A stretch of 64,000 nucleotides of DNA from CAVXEH01 sp963805305 (GCA_963805305.1 CAWDTM010000008.1:558001-622000); one strand, 5' to 3'. Positions 51,273-60,463 are shown, counted from the stretch's first letter. Notes: generated by a model not told the origin, from the sequence alone. Numbers and translations: made by a program.

Positions 51273-52019
51273 ATGGACGAGGCGCAGCGGCAGCGCTTCT
51301 CTGCCGTCGCCCACGGGGAGATGGCGATCATGAATCCCCTCTCCCCCGAAACCATCGATCGCGCCGTGGAGGCGGTGGACCTGCCCGCCGGCGCGCGGAT
51401 CCTGGACCTCGGCTGCGGGAAGGCGGCGCTCCTGGCCCGGGTGGTCGAGCGCTTCGACGCCCTGGGAGTGGGCGTCGAGATGTCACCGCAGCTGATCCCC
51501 ATCGCGCGGGATCGCGCGTCCCGGCTCGCTGCCGGGACGATGGAGGTCATCGACGGCGACGCGCGCTCGTATTCGTCCGACGAGCCGTTCGACCTCGTCG
51601 TGTGCATCGGCCCCGGCTGGAAGCACGCCGGGTTCGGTGCACTGCTGGGATTCCTGGAACCCCACGTCGCACCCGATGGACAGCTGCTCGTGGGTTACGG
51701 CTACTGGCGCACGGAGCCCAGCCCCGAGTACCTGACCCTGCTGGGGGCTCGCCGGGACGAGATGACGACCCATGATCTCAACACCATGGCCGGGGTGGAC
51801 CGGGGCATGCAGCCGCTGTGGAGCGGCTCCGCCACCCAGCAGGACTGGGATCGCTACGAGTTCGGCTACTTTGCGACCGTGGATCGCTGGGCGGCAGCGC
51901 ATCCGGACGACCCGGACGGCGAAGCGTTCCTGGCGCAGGCGAAGGTCGTGCGGGACCGATACCTGCGCGGTGGCCGGGACTGCCTTGGATTCGGGATCTA
52001 CCTGTTCCGCGTTCCCTGA
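51273..52019 (+). CDS. Class I SAM-dependent methyltransferase
   Basis: 248 residues. ARILDLGCGKAALLARV is motif I, GVGVEMSP the strand-2 acidic loop, DLVVCIGPGWKH motif IV. Small-molecule methyltransferase, substrate unknown. ATG lies two bases after the uricase stop, so it may be cotranscribed with it. Confidence 0.87.
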   Translation: MDEAQRQRFSAVAHGEMAIMNPLSPETIDRAVEAVDLPAGARILDLGCGKAALLARVVERFDALGVGVEMSPQLIPIARDRASRLAAGTMEVIDGDARSYSSDEPFDLVVCIGPGWKHAGFGALLGFLEPHVAPDGQLLVGYGYWRTEPSPEYLTLLGARRDEMTTHDLNTMAGVDRGMQPLWSGSATQQDWDRYEFGYFATVDRWAAAHPDDPDGEAFLAQAKVVRDRYLRGGRDCLGFGIYLFRVP

Positions 52020-52480
52020 TCGGGCGACCCGCCCGGACCCAGGACCAGCCGCATGCGAGGGAGGGTGCGGCCGGGAACCACCGCGGAGGGTGATCGCCCG
52101 ATCTCGTGCCCGCCCATGGCCTCGTAGAACCCGGACGCGAAGGGTTCCGCGTCCCATTCCATCCGGTCCGCTCCCCCATCGCGGGCAACCCGGACGGCAT
52201 GCTCGAAGAGTGCCCGGCCGTGCCCGTGGCCGATGAATGGCGGCTCGAGCCACAGGTCCTCCAGCTCCGCGCGGCGGCCGTGGAAGCGGACCCGATACCA
52301 GCCGACGCGCATGCCGCCGGACTCGCGGACGTGGACCTCGTCCCGCTCGATGTCGGCCGCGTCGAGTGCCAGGAGCGGGTGCACGGCCTCGAGGAAGGCG
52401 GCGCTGTAGGGCCAATGCGCCTTGGACCGATGGGCGAGCTCGCGGAGCTCCGCGGCCTCCCCCGGGCGTGCGGGCCGGAT
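51998..52480 (-). CDS. GNAT family acetyltransferase, start codon unclear
   Basis: About 160 residues: IRPARPGEAAELRELAHRSK at the start, LEDLWLEPPFIGHGHGRALF with the acetyl-CoA loop, and FYEAMGGHEIG. No ATG, GTG or TTG occurs near the expected N-terminus; the first codon shown is ATC at 52480. Either a rare start is used or the start was lost. It overlaps the methyltransferase end by 22 bases. Confidence 0.65.
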   Translation of the reverse strand: MRPARPGEAAELRELAHRSKAHWPYSAAFLEAVHPLLALDAADIERDEVHVRESGGMRVGWYRVRFHGRRAELEDLWLEPPFIGHGHGRALFEHAVRVARDGGADRMEWDAEPFASGFYEAMGGHEIGRSPSAVVPGRTLPRMRLVLGPGGSPDQGTRNR

Positions 52481-52490
52481 GGCGGACTTG

Positions 52491-52907
52491 CTAGCCGAGC
52501 TGCTCGTTGCGGCGCACCCGCTCGGCGAGCGCCTGGAGGACAGCGGTCTGCACCGTCGGGAAATCAGCCATGAGCTGATGGAACTCGCGGTGTGCCACGA
52601 CGAGGAGTCTCGTGTTCCCCATGGCCCGCGTGGTGGCCGACCGCGGCTTGCCATCGATGAGGGCGATCTCGCCGAGAAACTCGCCCGGCCCCAGCTCCGC
52701 GACGGTGCTGCCGGCGATGGCGACGGAGACATGGCCGTCGAGAACGACGAAGAACTCGTGCCCCGACTCGCCCTCGCGGGTCAGTGCCCGGCCGTCGGCG
52801 ACCTCGATCTCGTCCGCCAGGGTGCCCAGCTCGGTCAGCTCGCGCTTGCCGAGCCCGGCGAAGAGGGGCACAGCTCGCAACCGTTCCAGCTTGTCGTTCT
52901 CGGCCAT
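52491..52907 (-). CDS. Cyclic nucleotide-binding domain protein
   Basis: 138 residues: ADGRALTREGESGHEFFVVL, GEFLGEIALIDGKPRSAT (phosphate-binding cassette with Arg). It has no DNA-binding part, so it is a stand-alone CRP-like sensor domain. Partner unknown. Confidence 0.87.
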   Translation of the reverse strand: MAENDKLERLRAVPLFAGLGKRELTELGTLADEIEVADGRALTREGESGHEFFVVLDGHVSVAIAGSTVAELGPGEFLGEIALIDGKPRSATTRAMGNTRLLVVAHREFHQLMADFPTVQTAVLQALAERVRRNEQLG

Positions 52908-52961
52908 CGCGCGAAAGGATATCGCGACAACGGCGATCCGGACAGGGGGATGACGCGCGAT

Positions 52962-53423
52962 TCAGGTCGCCGTGTGCTCCAGCGGTGGCTGCAGACGGGG
53001 CAGCTCGATGGCCGGACAACGGTCCATGACGACGATCAGGCCGGCGCTCCGCGCTCGCTCCGCCGCGAGCTCGTCGATGACGCCAAGCTGCATCCAGACC
53101 GCCCGGGCGCCAATCTCGATTGCCTCGTCGACATGGGCTCCTGCCTCCGAGGCACGGCGGAAGATGTCCACGACTTCGATGGGGCGCCCCCGTGCCGCGG
53201 CGGCGGACGCGGCAGCCCGCAGGTCCGGGTAGGCCTGCAGCCCCAGGATCGCAGTCTCGCGCGGGTTGACCGGGATCACCTCGTATCCGGACCGCAGGAG
53301 GGTGCGCGAGACGCCGTGGCTGGGTCGTGCCGGGTTCGAGGAGCAGCCGACGACCGCCCATGTCCGGGTGCCGCGCAGCACGTCCTCCACATCCCGTGGC
53401 TGAGCGAAGGGCTCGAAGCTCAT
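52962..53423 (-). CDS. CoA-binding protein (CoA_binding_2, YccU-type)
   Basis: 153 residues. TWAVVGCSSNPARPSHGVSR, YEVIPVNPRETAILG and VWMQLGVIDELAAE are the family motifs of a Rossmann CoA-binding fold. Function unknown. Its start overlaps the ruvA stop by four bases. Confidence 0.9.
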   Translation of the reverse strand: MSFEPFAQPRDVEDVLRGTRTWAVVGCSSNPARPSHGVSRTLLRSGYEVIPVNPRETAILGLQAYPDLRAAASAAAARGRPIEVVDIFRRASEAGAHVDEAIEIGARAVWMQLGVIDELAAERARSAGLIVVMDRCPAIELPRLQPPLEHTAT

Positions 53424-53995
53424 CGTCCCCGGGCGAGCTCCTGGAGGGCGGCCTTGATCCGCGTGTCCAGGGCTCCGTCCCCACCCGCGACCGCCGATGC
53501 CGCCCGCCGGGCCTCCGAGAGGGTGTACCCCAGCGACTCGAGTGCCGCGACGACATCGGAATCGGCGCTCGTGCCCCCGCCAGCCGCCAGTCCGGCCGCG
53601 TGCACCTTTTCCTTGAGCTCGAGGATGACGCGCTGCGCGGTCTTGCGCCCCACCCCCGAGACCGAGGTGAAGACGTCGACGTCGTCGTTCAGGATGGCGA
53701 GCTGCAGCTTGGTGACGGCGTGCGCCGAGGTGATCGCGAGGGCCACGCGGGGCCCGACCTGCGAGACGGTCAGCAGCAGCTCGAAGAAGCCAAGCTCGTC
53801 GAGCGTCGCGAAGCCGAAGAGGGCCTGCTGGTCCTCCCGGACCAGGTGGTGGGTGAAGACCGAGGTCTCGGCCCCGGGACGCAGCCTGGCGAGCAGCGAC
53901 GGACCCGCGACCACGCGGTATCCGACGCCGCCCACCTCCACGAGGGCGAAGTCCGTCCCGAGGTGCGTGACCCGCCCGCGAAGGGAGCCGATCAC
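53420..53995 (-). CDS. ruvA: Holliday junction branch migration protein RuvA
   Basis: 191 residues: MIGSLRGRV and VGGVGYRVV in the OB domain, two HhH motifs (LLTVSQVGPRVALAI and VSGVGRKTAQRVILELK) and the C-terminal RuvB-contact domain (DVVAALESLGYTLSEA). Overlaps ruvC by four bases. Confidence 0.97.
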   Translation of the reverse strand: MIGSLRGRVTHLGTDFALVEVGGVGYRVVAGPSLLARLRPGAETSVFTHHLVREDQQALFGFATLDELGFFELLLTVSQVGPRVALAITSAHAVTKLQLAILNDDVDVFTSVSGVGRKTAQRVILELKEKVHAAGLAAGGGTSADSDVVAALESLGYTLSEARRAASAVAGGDGALDTRIKAALQELARGR

Positions 53996-54489
53996 GACGT
54001 CGTCACCAGGCGTGGCTCCGCGCGCGCGCGGTAGAGGCAGCCGATGGCGCAGGCCAGCGCGTCGGTGGCGTCGTCGGCGGCTCCCGTCAGCCGGACGCCC
54101 AGCAGCCGCTCCACCATGGTCGCGACCTGGCGCTTGCCCGCGGAGCCGTTGCCGCAGACGGCCTGCTTCACCTCGTTCGGGGTTGGCTCGTCGATCCGCA
54201 TCCCGGCGTGCGCGCCGACGAGCAGGGCAACCCCTCGCGCCTGGCCCACCGCCATGGCGGTCTGCACGTTGCGCTGGAAGAAGAGGCGCTCAACCGCCAT
54301 GCGTTCGGGCCGGTACTGCGCCACGAGGGACCGCAGGGCGGCCTCCAGCTCCGCGAGCCGCTCGGCGTCGCTCTGCTGCGGGCCGGTGCGCACGACGCCC
54401 GCGTCCAGCATCCGCAGGCGGTTCGCCTCCATGGCGACCACGCCGAACCCGAGGCTGGCGGTGCCGGGATCGATGCCAAGGACGATCAC
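53992..54489 (-). CDS. ruvC: Crossover junction endodeoxyribonuclease RuvC
   Basis: 165 residues. GIDPG with catalytic Asp 7, AVERLFFQRNVQTAM, TPNEVKQAVCGNGSAGK and the final DDATDALACAIG give the acidic tetrad. GTG at 54489 follows TACGAT by six bases, fitting a leaderless start. Confidence 0.97.
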   Translation of the reverse strand: MIVLGIDPGTASLGFGVVAMEANRLRMLDAGVVRTGPQQSDAERLAELEAALRSLVAQYRPERMAVERLFFQRNVQTAMAVGQARGVALLVGAHAGMRIDEPTPNEVKQAVCGNGSAGKRQVATMVERLLGVRLTGAADDATDALACAIGCLYRARAEPRLVTTS

Positions 54490-54495
54490 CGCCGT

Positions 54496-54501
54496 ATCGT
54501 A
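54496..54501 (-). promoter_or_regulatory. -10 box of ruvC
   Basis: TACGAT on the minus strand ends six bases before the ruvC GTG; there is no ribosome site. Confidence 0.45.
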
Positions 54502-54518
54502 GCCGTCGGGGGCGCGGA

Positions 54519-55082
54519 TCAGAGCCCCAGGCGGTCGACGATCTGCCTGCCGAGCGCGTCGGCGAGCACGTGCTGTGCGGCGACCGGCGAGTTCAGGGTC
54601 ATGGCGATGGTGAACTGCAGCGGCGAGGCCGCCACCGTGAGCGACGTCGTGGTCCCTGCCGGGCAGGCGTCGCAATGGCCGAACCAGGCGACGTCACCAA
54701 AGCCGTGGACCTCCGAATCGGGATCGGGCGGCAGGGAGTCCAGGTAGGCCTCGCCGTCCCCGGGACGGATCGGATCCGGGTCGACGATGACGGTGATGGA
54801 CTGGTTCGCGCCCAGGCCGTAGCGACACCCGCTCCCCGTTCCGAGGGGGGTGTCGACCGGGGTCCGGCCCTCGACGGACAGTCCGGCGTCCGACGCGAGC
54901 TGGCCGGGGTCGATCACGGCGCAGGGGTCGACGCTCCCGACGTCGAGCGTCGGGGCGGCGGTCTGCCGGCTCGATGCGAGGCGGGTTGGTGACGGGGAGG
55001 CTGGCGCGCCGCAGGCGACGAGTGCCCCGGCCAGGAGGACCGGCAGCAGCGCTCGGGAGGCGCGCTCCATCGGCCCGGTCAT
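54519..55082 (-). CDS. Putative lipoprotein (DUF3558-like)
   Basis: 187 residues. Lipobox LVAC (Cys 24), a Ser/Thr/Pro spacer, then DPCAVIDPGQLASDAG and GSGCRYGLG, resembling DUF3558 lipoproteins of Gram-positives, with a second Cys pair (HCDACP). Membrane-anchored; function unknown. It lies three bases after yebC. Confidence 0.7.
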   Translation of the reverse strand: MTGPMERASRALLPVLLAGALVACGAPASPSPTRLASSRQTAAPTLDVGSVDPCAVIDPGQLASDAGLSVEGRTPVDTPLGTGSGCRYGLGANQSITVIVDPDPIRPGDGEAYLDSLPPDPDSEVHGFGDVAWFGHCDACPAGTTTSLTVAASPLQFTIAMTLNSPVAAQHVLADALGRQIVDRLGL

Positions 55083-55085
55083 GGG

Positions 55086-55844
55086 TCAGGCCAGGGAGGC
55101 TTCGAGCTGCTCCAGGAGCTCGGTGGGGATGTCAAAGTTGGCGTACACGTTCTGCACGTCGTCGAGGTCCTCGAGCCGCTCCACGAACCCCAGTACCGCC
55201 CTGGCAGTCTTCTCGTCGCCGATCTCGACCCAGGTCGTGGGCTCCATCGAGAGCTCCGCGGACTCCGCCTCGTACCCGGCCTGCGCAAGGACGGCCCGCA
55301 CCTGCTCGAGCTGGGTGGGCTCGGTGGTGATCGTGATGGAGCCGCCCTCGGGCGTGCCCACGTCGGTCGCACCCGCGTCGATGGCGGCCAGCGTGACCTC
55401 GTCGGGGTCCCGCCCGTTCAGGGGGATGCTGATAAGGCCCCTTTGCTCGAACTGCCAGGCAACCGGGCCGAGCGAGCCGCCGATCTTGTTGAAGGTCGAT
55501 CGGATCTCGGAGGCGGTGCGATTGCGGTTGTCGGTCATGGTCGCGACGATGACCGCCACGTTGTGCGGGCCGAAGCCCTCGTACGTGATCTCCTCGAACT
55601 GCTCGGCGTCGGCGCCGGCCCCGGCGGCCCGCTCGATGGCACGCTTGATGTTGTCCGCGGGCATGGACTCACGCTTGGCCTTGTCCACCGCCATGCGGAG
55701 GCGGTAGTTTGCCTCGAGGTCACCCCCACCCTGGCGGGCGGCGGTGATGATCTCGCGCGTGAGCTTGGTGAAGAGCGCGCCTCGCTTCGCGTCGTTGGCG
55801 CCCTTCTGTCGCTTGATCTGCGACCACTTGCTGTGGCCGGACAT
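55086..55844 (-). CDS. yebC: YebC/PmpR family protein
   Basis: 252 residues. MSGHSKWSQIKRQKGANDAK and YEGFGPHNVAVIV are diagnostic. YebC2-type proteins help ribosomes through proline stretches; others are reported as regulators. GAAGGAGG precedes the ATG. Conserved neighbour of ruvC-ruvA. Confidence 0.97.
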   Translation of the reverse strand: MSGHSKWSQIKRQKGANDAKRGALFTKLTREIITAARQGGGDLEANYRLRMAVDKAKRESMPADNIKRAIERAAGAGADAEQFEEITYEGFGPHNVAVIVATMTDNRNRTASEIRSTFNKIGGSLGPVAWQFEQRGLISIPLNGRDPDEVTLAAIDAGATDVGTPEGGSITITTEPTQLEQVRAVLAQAGYEAESAELSMEPTTWVEIGDEKTARAVLGFVERLEDLDDVQNVYANFDIPTELLEQLEASLA

Positions 55845-56041
55845 CGGTCCTCCTTCGTGGGCTGCCCGACCAATGCGACCGATGGCGCAGATGATCCGGG
55901 CCTCGTGCTCTTCCGGTGAGCCCCGATTCTACCAAGGCTCGGCGCCGGGCCTCGGGGACGGAGCTCGCCGTCCCGGGATTCGGGTCGCTTCCACCCGGTG
56001 CGAGAGCCAGTGGCTGGCAGAGACCCGCCGTTCGGCGCACC

Positions 56042-56047
56042 TATAAT
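56042..56047 (+). promoter_or_regulatory. Perfect TATAAT -10 of the EF-G-like gene
   Basis: TATAAT at 56042-56047 leaves a leader of about 85 bases to the ATG at 56140, which has its own GGAG site. It is the only perfect consensus -10 in the gaps examined; the rest of the 295-base gap shows nothing else clear. Confidence 0.55.
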
Positions 56048-56139
56048 GGACCCCATTCCGAGGCCTCAAGGTTCGCCGCCTGGCGGCACTTTCCGACCGA
56101 TGGGCGGCGCTCGCTTCACAGCGACCACAAGGAGCATTG

Positions 56140-58215
56140 ATGAAGCCCACCTCCCCCGACAAGATTCGGAACGTCGCCCTCATCTCCCACGGTGGCGCCG
56201 GCAAGACCAGCCTCGCGGAGGCGATGCTGTTCGATGCCGGCGCGATCCAGCGCCTTGGGAGCGTCGACGCCGGCACGGCGACCCTCGACTGGGATCCCGA
56301 CGAGCAGAAGCGCCAGCAGAGCGTCAACCTGGCGATCGGCTCGCTCGAGCACGACGGCGTGCGCGTGACCCTGGTTGACACGCCGGGCTACGCGGACTTC
56401 CAGGCCGATGTCGTCGAGGCCCTTGCCGCCGTCGACGCGGTGATCGTCGTGGTCGACGCCAGCGCCGGCGTCGAGGTGGGCACCGAGGAGGTCTGGAAGC
56501 TTGCCGACCAGCGGAGCCTGCCGCGCTTCGTGTTCGTCAACAAGATGGACCGCGAGAACGCGAACTACGACGCCGTCCTCGATGGCCTGAAGGCCCGCTT
56601 CGGGCCCAAGATCGCGCCGGTCTACCTGCCCATCGGGTCGGCGGACGCGTTCCGCGGCTACATCGATGTCATCGAGGAGCATGCCAACGTCTACGAAGGG
56701 GGCAAGCACAAGGAGGTGCCCATTCCCCCGGAGATGGAGGGCGTGGAGCACTCGCGTCGCGACGCGCTGGTGGAGGCGGCTGCCGAGGCGAGCGACGAGC
56801 TGATGATGAAGTACCTCGAGGGCGAGGAGATCAGCGACGCGGAGATCGGCGCGGCCCTCCACAAGGGCACGCGGGAGGGCTCCGTGGTCCCGGTCTTCGT
56901 GGGGTCTGCAGCCAAGAACATCGGCGTGCGCGAGCTCCTCGACATGATCGTGAAGCATGTCCCCTCCCCCGCCGAGGTCGGTTCGCGGGCGAGCGCCGAT
57001 GGCAAGACGATCAGCGCTGACCCCAAGGGGCCATTCGTCGCGCAGGTCTTCAAGACGACCTCCGACCCGTTCGTGGGCCGGCTCACCTACTTCCGCGTCT
57101 TCTCCGGCACCCTGAGCTCGCAGGGGCATCTCTTCAACGCGACCCAAAAGGAAGAGGAGCGCATCGGCAACCTGCTGGCCGTGCTCGGCAAGGAGCAGGA
57201 GAACATCCCCCAGGTTGGTCCCGGCGACATCGCTGCGGTTGCCAAGCTCACCAGCACGCAGGCCGGGGACACGCTTGTTGCCGACCGGTCGCAGGCCGTC
57301 GAGCTGCCGACCTTCGCATTCCCCGCACCGAGCCTGCAGGTGAGCATCGAGCCGGAGTCCAAGGCCGACCTCGACAAGCTCGGCCAGGCGCTGGGTCGCA
57401 TGCTCGAGGAGGAGCCGTCGGCGCAGGTGCACCGCCAGGACGGCACCGGTGAGACGGTGCTCACCGCCATGGGCGACGCCCACGTGGACGTGATCGTCGA
57501 GCGCCTGAAGCGCAAGTTCGGTGCGTCGGTGAAGACCGGGACCCCGCAGGTTCCCTACCGCGAGTCGATCAGGCGCGGGACGAAGGTCGACAACAAGTTC
57601 AAGCGGCAGACCGGCGGCCACGGCCAGTACGGGCACGTGGTGATCGAGTTCGAGCCGCTCGAGACGGGGACCGGCTTCGAGTTTGGAGACCGGATCGTGG
57701 GTGGCGTCGTGCCCAAGCAGTACATCCCGGCCGTCGAGAAGGGCCTGCGCGAGGCACTGGACGAGGGGGCGCTGGCCGGCTTCCCCATCGTCGACCTCAA
57801 GGCCACGCTGGTCGACGGCTCATACCACACCGTCGACAGCTCGGAGATGGCCTTCAAGATCGCGGCCTCTCAGGCCCTCAAGCGCGCCTTCACCGATGCC
57901 GATCCGATCCTGCTGGAGCCCATCCTCGAGATCGAGATCGCGGTGCCCGACGAGTACATGGGCGACGTGATGGGCCAGCTGACCGCCAAGCGCGGGCACG
58001 TGCTGGGCATGGATTCTGCGGACGGGATGCAGCGCCTGCGAGCCCAGGTCCCGCAGGCGGAGATGTTCCACTACGCGACGGAGCTGCGGAGCATCACCCA
58101 GGGACGAGGACGGTTTACCTGGCACCTCGACCACTACGCGGAGGTTCCGCACAACATCGCTGAGCGGGTGATCACCGATCACCAGGCGAAGGTGGCAACC
58201 GGCGACAAGCACTGA
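56140..58215 (+). CDS. Elongation factor G-like GTPase (EF-G2 type)
   Basis: 691 residues with all five EF-G domains. G1 HGGAGKTS at 17-24 differs from the AHIDAGKTT of canonical EF-G, G3 DTPGYADF, G4 NKMD; domain IV has KVDNKFKRQTGGHGQYGHV and domain V PILEIEIAVPDEYMGDVMGQL. Paralogues of this type may act in recycling or under stress. Good ribosome site. Confidence 0.93.
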   Translation: MKPTSPDKIRNVALISHGGAGKTSLAEAMLFDAGAIQRLGSVDAGTATLDWDPDEQKRQQSVNLAIGSLEHDGVRVTLVDTPGYADFQADVVEALAAVDAVIVVVDASAGVEVGTEEVWKLADQRSLPRFVFVNKMDRENANYDAVLDGLKARFGPKIAPVYLPIGSADAFRGYIDVIEEHANVYEGGKHKEVPIPPEMEGVEHSRRDALVEAAAEASDELMMKYLEGEEISDAEIGAALHKGTREGSVVPVFVGSAAKNIGVRELLDMIVKHVPSPAEVGSRASADGKTISADPKGPFVAQVFKTTSDPFVGRLTYFRVFSGTLSSQGHLFNATQKEEERIGNLLAVLGKEQENIPQVGPGDIAAVAKLTSTQAGDTLVADRSQAVELPTFAFPAPSLQVSIEPESKADLDKLGQALGRMLEEEPSAQVHRQDGTGETVLTAMGDAHVDVIVERLKRKFGASVKTGTPQVPYRESIRRGTKVDNKFKRQTGGHGQYGHVVIEFEPLETGTGFEFGDRIVGGVVPKQYIPAVEKGLREALDEGALAGFPIVDLKATLVDGSYHTVDSSEMAFKIAASQALKRAFTDADPILLEPILEIEIAVPDEYMGDVMGQLTAKRGHVLGMDSADGMQRLRAQVPQAEMFHYATELRSITQGRGRFTWHLDHYAEVPHNIAERVITDHQAKVATGDKH

Positions 58216-58225
58216 GGAGGATGTC

Positions 58226-59122
58226 ATGAGCCCGCGCGCCGCATTCCAGGTCGGAGCCGGTGTCCGGTTCGCACCGGACCCGAGCGGCATGCTGGAACGA
58301 GTCGTCGATCACGCCCGGACCGACCCGGCAGTTCACGGCATCGTCCTCCTCGGCTCTCGGGCGCGGACGGATCGCCCGGCCGACGAGTGGTCCGACACGG
58401 ACCTCCTGCTGGTCGTCAATGACCCGGACGCCTTCCTCGCCGATGCGGGCTGGCCCGCCCGCCTGGGCGCCATGGCCATCACGTTCCTCGAGCAGACGGG
58501 GCACGGCCGTCGCGAGCGGCGGGTCCTGTACGTGGACGGCACGGACCTGGACCTGGTGCCCATCAGCGTCGACGAGATCCGGCGCGGCCCCGCCGAGCTG
58601 GCCGGGCTCGAGATCCTGCGACGCGGATACCGGATCCTGTTCGATCGCAACGGTCTGCTCGCCGACCTGCCAGCCTGGGTGGCGGACCACCCGATGGACG
58701 TCGAGTGGCCGCCGCAGGTTGTGGCCTTCGAGAACCTGGTCTCGGACTTCTGGTACCACGCGGTGTGGACCGCAAGGAAGATGCGGCGCGGTGAGCTGTG
58801 GGTCGCCCTCAGCTGCCTGGACGGCTACATGAAGGGACGGCTCCTCACGATCCTCGAGTGGCAGGCCCGCAGCCGGGACGGCACCGACGCCGACCCGTGG
58901 TTCGACGGTCGGTTCCTGGAGCGCTGGGCGGATCCGGGGACGGTCGCGAGTTTGCGGGGCGCCTTTGCGCACTACGACGCCGCGGACGTCGCCCGTGGGC
59001 TGCGGGCGACCATGGCCCTCTTCCGCCACGAGGCGACCGATCTCGCCATCCGCCTCGAGCTGCCGTACCCGGGCCGTGCGGACGAGGTGGCCACCCAGCT
59101 CGTGGAGGAGCTCCTCGGCTGA
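58226..59122 (+). CDS. Nucleotidyltransferase of the ANT(6)/AadE-like fold
   Basis: 298 residues. GSRARTD...SDTDLLLVVND is the nucleotidyltransferase signature, VDGTDLDLVPI the third Asp, and a helical C-domain has DFWYHAVWTARKMRRGELW. Similar to aminoglycoside 6-adenylyltransferases, but chromosomal relatives of this kind often have other substrates; resistance is not implied. GAGGAGG precedes ATG. Confidence 0.82.
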   Translation: MSPRAAFQVGAGVRFAPDPSGMLERVVDHARTDPAVHGIVLLGSRARTDRPADEWSDTDLLLVVNDPDAFLADAGWPARLGAMAITFLEQTGHGRRERRVLYVDGTDLDLVPISVDEIRRGPAELAGLEILRRGYRILFDRNGLLADLPAWVADHPMDVEWPPQVVAFENLVSDFWYHAVWTARKMRRGELWVALSCLDGYMKGRLLTILEWQARSRDGTDADPWFDGRFLERWADPGTVASLRGAFAHYDAADVARGLRATMALFRHEATDLAIRLELPYPGRADEVATQLVEELLG

Positions 59123-59147
59123 TCGCCGGGTCCTCGGCTCGACCTCC

Positions 59148-60416
59148 TCAGCGCACCTCGACGGCCGCGAGCGACCGCTTGCCGCGTCGCACGATGAGCC
59201 ATCTGCCCCCGAGGAGGTCCGCCGGGGTGGGGGTCGCGCCGGCGTCGCTGACCCGGGCATTGTTCAGGTAGACGCCGCCCTCCGCGACTGCCCGCTTGGC
59301 CGCACCACGGCTGTCGCACAGCCCCGTCGCCACCAGGAGATCCACGATGGACGGCAGGTCCGCGGACGCGACCTCGCTGCGGGGAAGCTCGGCGGTTGCA
59401 GCCGCGAGCGTCTCCGGGTCGAGCGCTGCGAGGTCGCCCTGGCCGAAGAGCGCCCACGAAGCGGCGACGGCGCGCTCTGCCTCCTCGTCGCCGTGGACCA
59501 GCGTCGTGAGCTCGCCGGCCAGGGCTCGCTGGGCGGCGCGCTCCTCGGGGTGCTCCCGGGTCGCGCGGTCGAGCCCCTCGATCTCCTCGTGCGATCGGAA
59601 GCTGAACGTGCGCATGAGCGAGCTGACGTCGGCATCGGCCTGGTTGAGAAAATGCTGGTAGAAGGCGAACGGGCTGGTCATCTGCGGGTCGAGCCACAGG
59701 GCGCCGGACGCCGTCTTGCCGTATTTGGTGCCGTCCGCCTTGGTGATCAGCGGCGTGGCGAGCGCGTGCACGGTCTCGCCCTCGACACGGCGGATCAGCT
59801 CGACGCCCGCGGTCAGGTTGCCCCACTGGTCGCTGCCACCGGTCTGCAGCACCGCGCCAAACCGCCGATGCAGCTCGAGGTAGTCGGTTGCCTGCAGGAT
59901 CTGGTAGCTGAACTCCGTGTAACTGATCCCCTCCCCCTCCAGTCGCGCCTTGACGACCTCGCGATCCAGCATGCGGTTGACGTTCATGTGCTTGCCGATG
60001 TCGCGCAGGAAGGTCAGCGCCGGCATGGATCCGGTCCATTCCAGGTTGTTGACCACGCGTGCCGCATTGGCCCCCTCGAAGGAGAGGTGTCGCTCGCACT
60101 GGCGACGGATCCGCTCCACCCAGTCCGCCACCAGCTCCTCGGCGTTGAGTGCCCGTTCCTCGCTCTTGCCGCTGGGATCCCCAATCAGCCCCGTGGCGCC
60201 CCCGACCACGACGATGGGGTGATGGCCCGCGATCTGAAAGCGACGCATGGTGACCAGCTGGAGCAGGTTGCCGAAGCCGAGGCTGGGAGCGGTGGGATCG
60301 AAGCCGCAGTAGAAGGTCATCGGCTGTCCGTCCAGGAGGCGGCGGAGCGCGTCCGGGTCGGTGCTGTGGGCGATCAGGCCGCGCCACGTAAGGTCATCGA
60401 AGAGGGAGCCGGTCAT
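59148..60416 (-). CDS. tyrS: Tyrosyl-tRNA synthetase with altered HIGH motif
   Basis: 422 residues. GFDPTAPSLGFGNLLQL: the HIGH position reads G47-F-G-N50. GGATGLIGDPSGKSEER, QTGGSDQWGNLTAGVEL and the KMSKS-like KYGKT are normal, and an S4 domain ends the protein. Charges tRNA-Tyr. TATACT lies nine bases before the ATG. Loss of the first His is discussed as a finding. Confidence 0.95.
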   Translation of the reverse strand: MTGSLFDDLTWRGLIAHSTDPDALRRLLDGQPMTFYCGFDPTAPSLGFGNLLQLVTMRRFQIAGHHPIVVVGGATGLIGDPSGKSEERALNAEELVADWVERIRRQCERHLSFEGANAARVVNNLEWTGSMPALTFLRDIGKHMNVNRMLDREVVKARLEGEGISYTEFSYQILQATDYLELHRRFGAVLQTGGSDQWGNLTAGVELIRRVEGETVHALATPLITKADGTKYGKTASGALWLDPQMTSPFAFYQHFLNQADADVSSLMRTFSFRSHEEIEGLDRATREHPEERAAQRALAGELTTLVHGDEEAERAVAASWALFGQGDLAALDPETLAAATAELPRSEVASADLPSIVDLLVATGLCDSRGAAKRAVAEGGVYLNNARVSDAGATPTPADLLGGRWLIVRRGKRSLAAVEVR

Positions 60417-60425
60417 GGGCGGTCG

Positions 60426-60454
60426 AGTATACCCGGCACGCTCCGTGCTACTCT
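60426..60454. promoter_or_regulatory. Divergent promoters of tyrS and the PBP gene
   Basis: In a 47-base gap, TATACT on the minus strand (60431-60426) ends nine bases before the tyrS ATG, and TACTCT on the plus strand (60449-60454) ends nine bases before the PBP ATG. Both transcripts would have almost no leader. Confidence 0.5.
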
Positions 60455-60463
60455 GCGGGCCCG

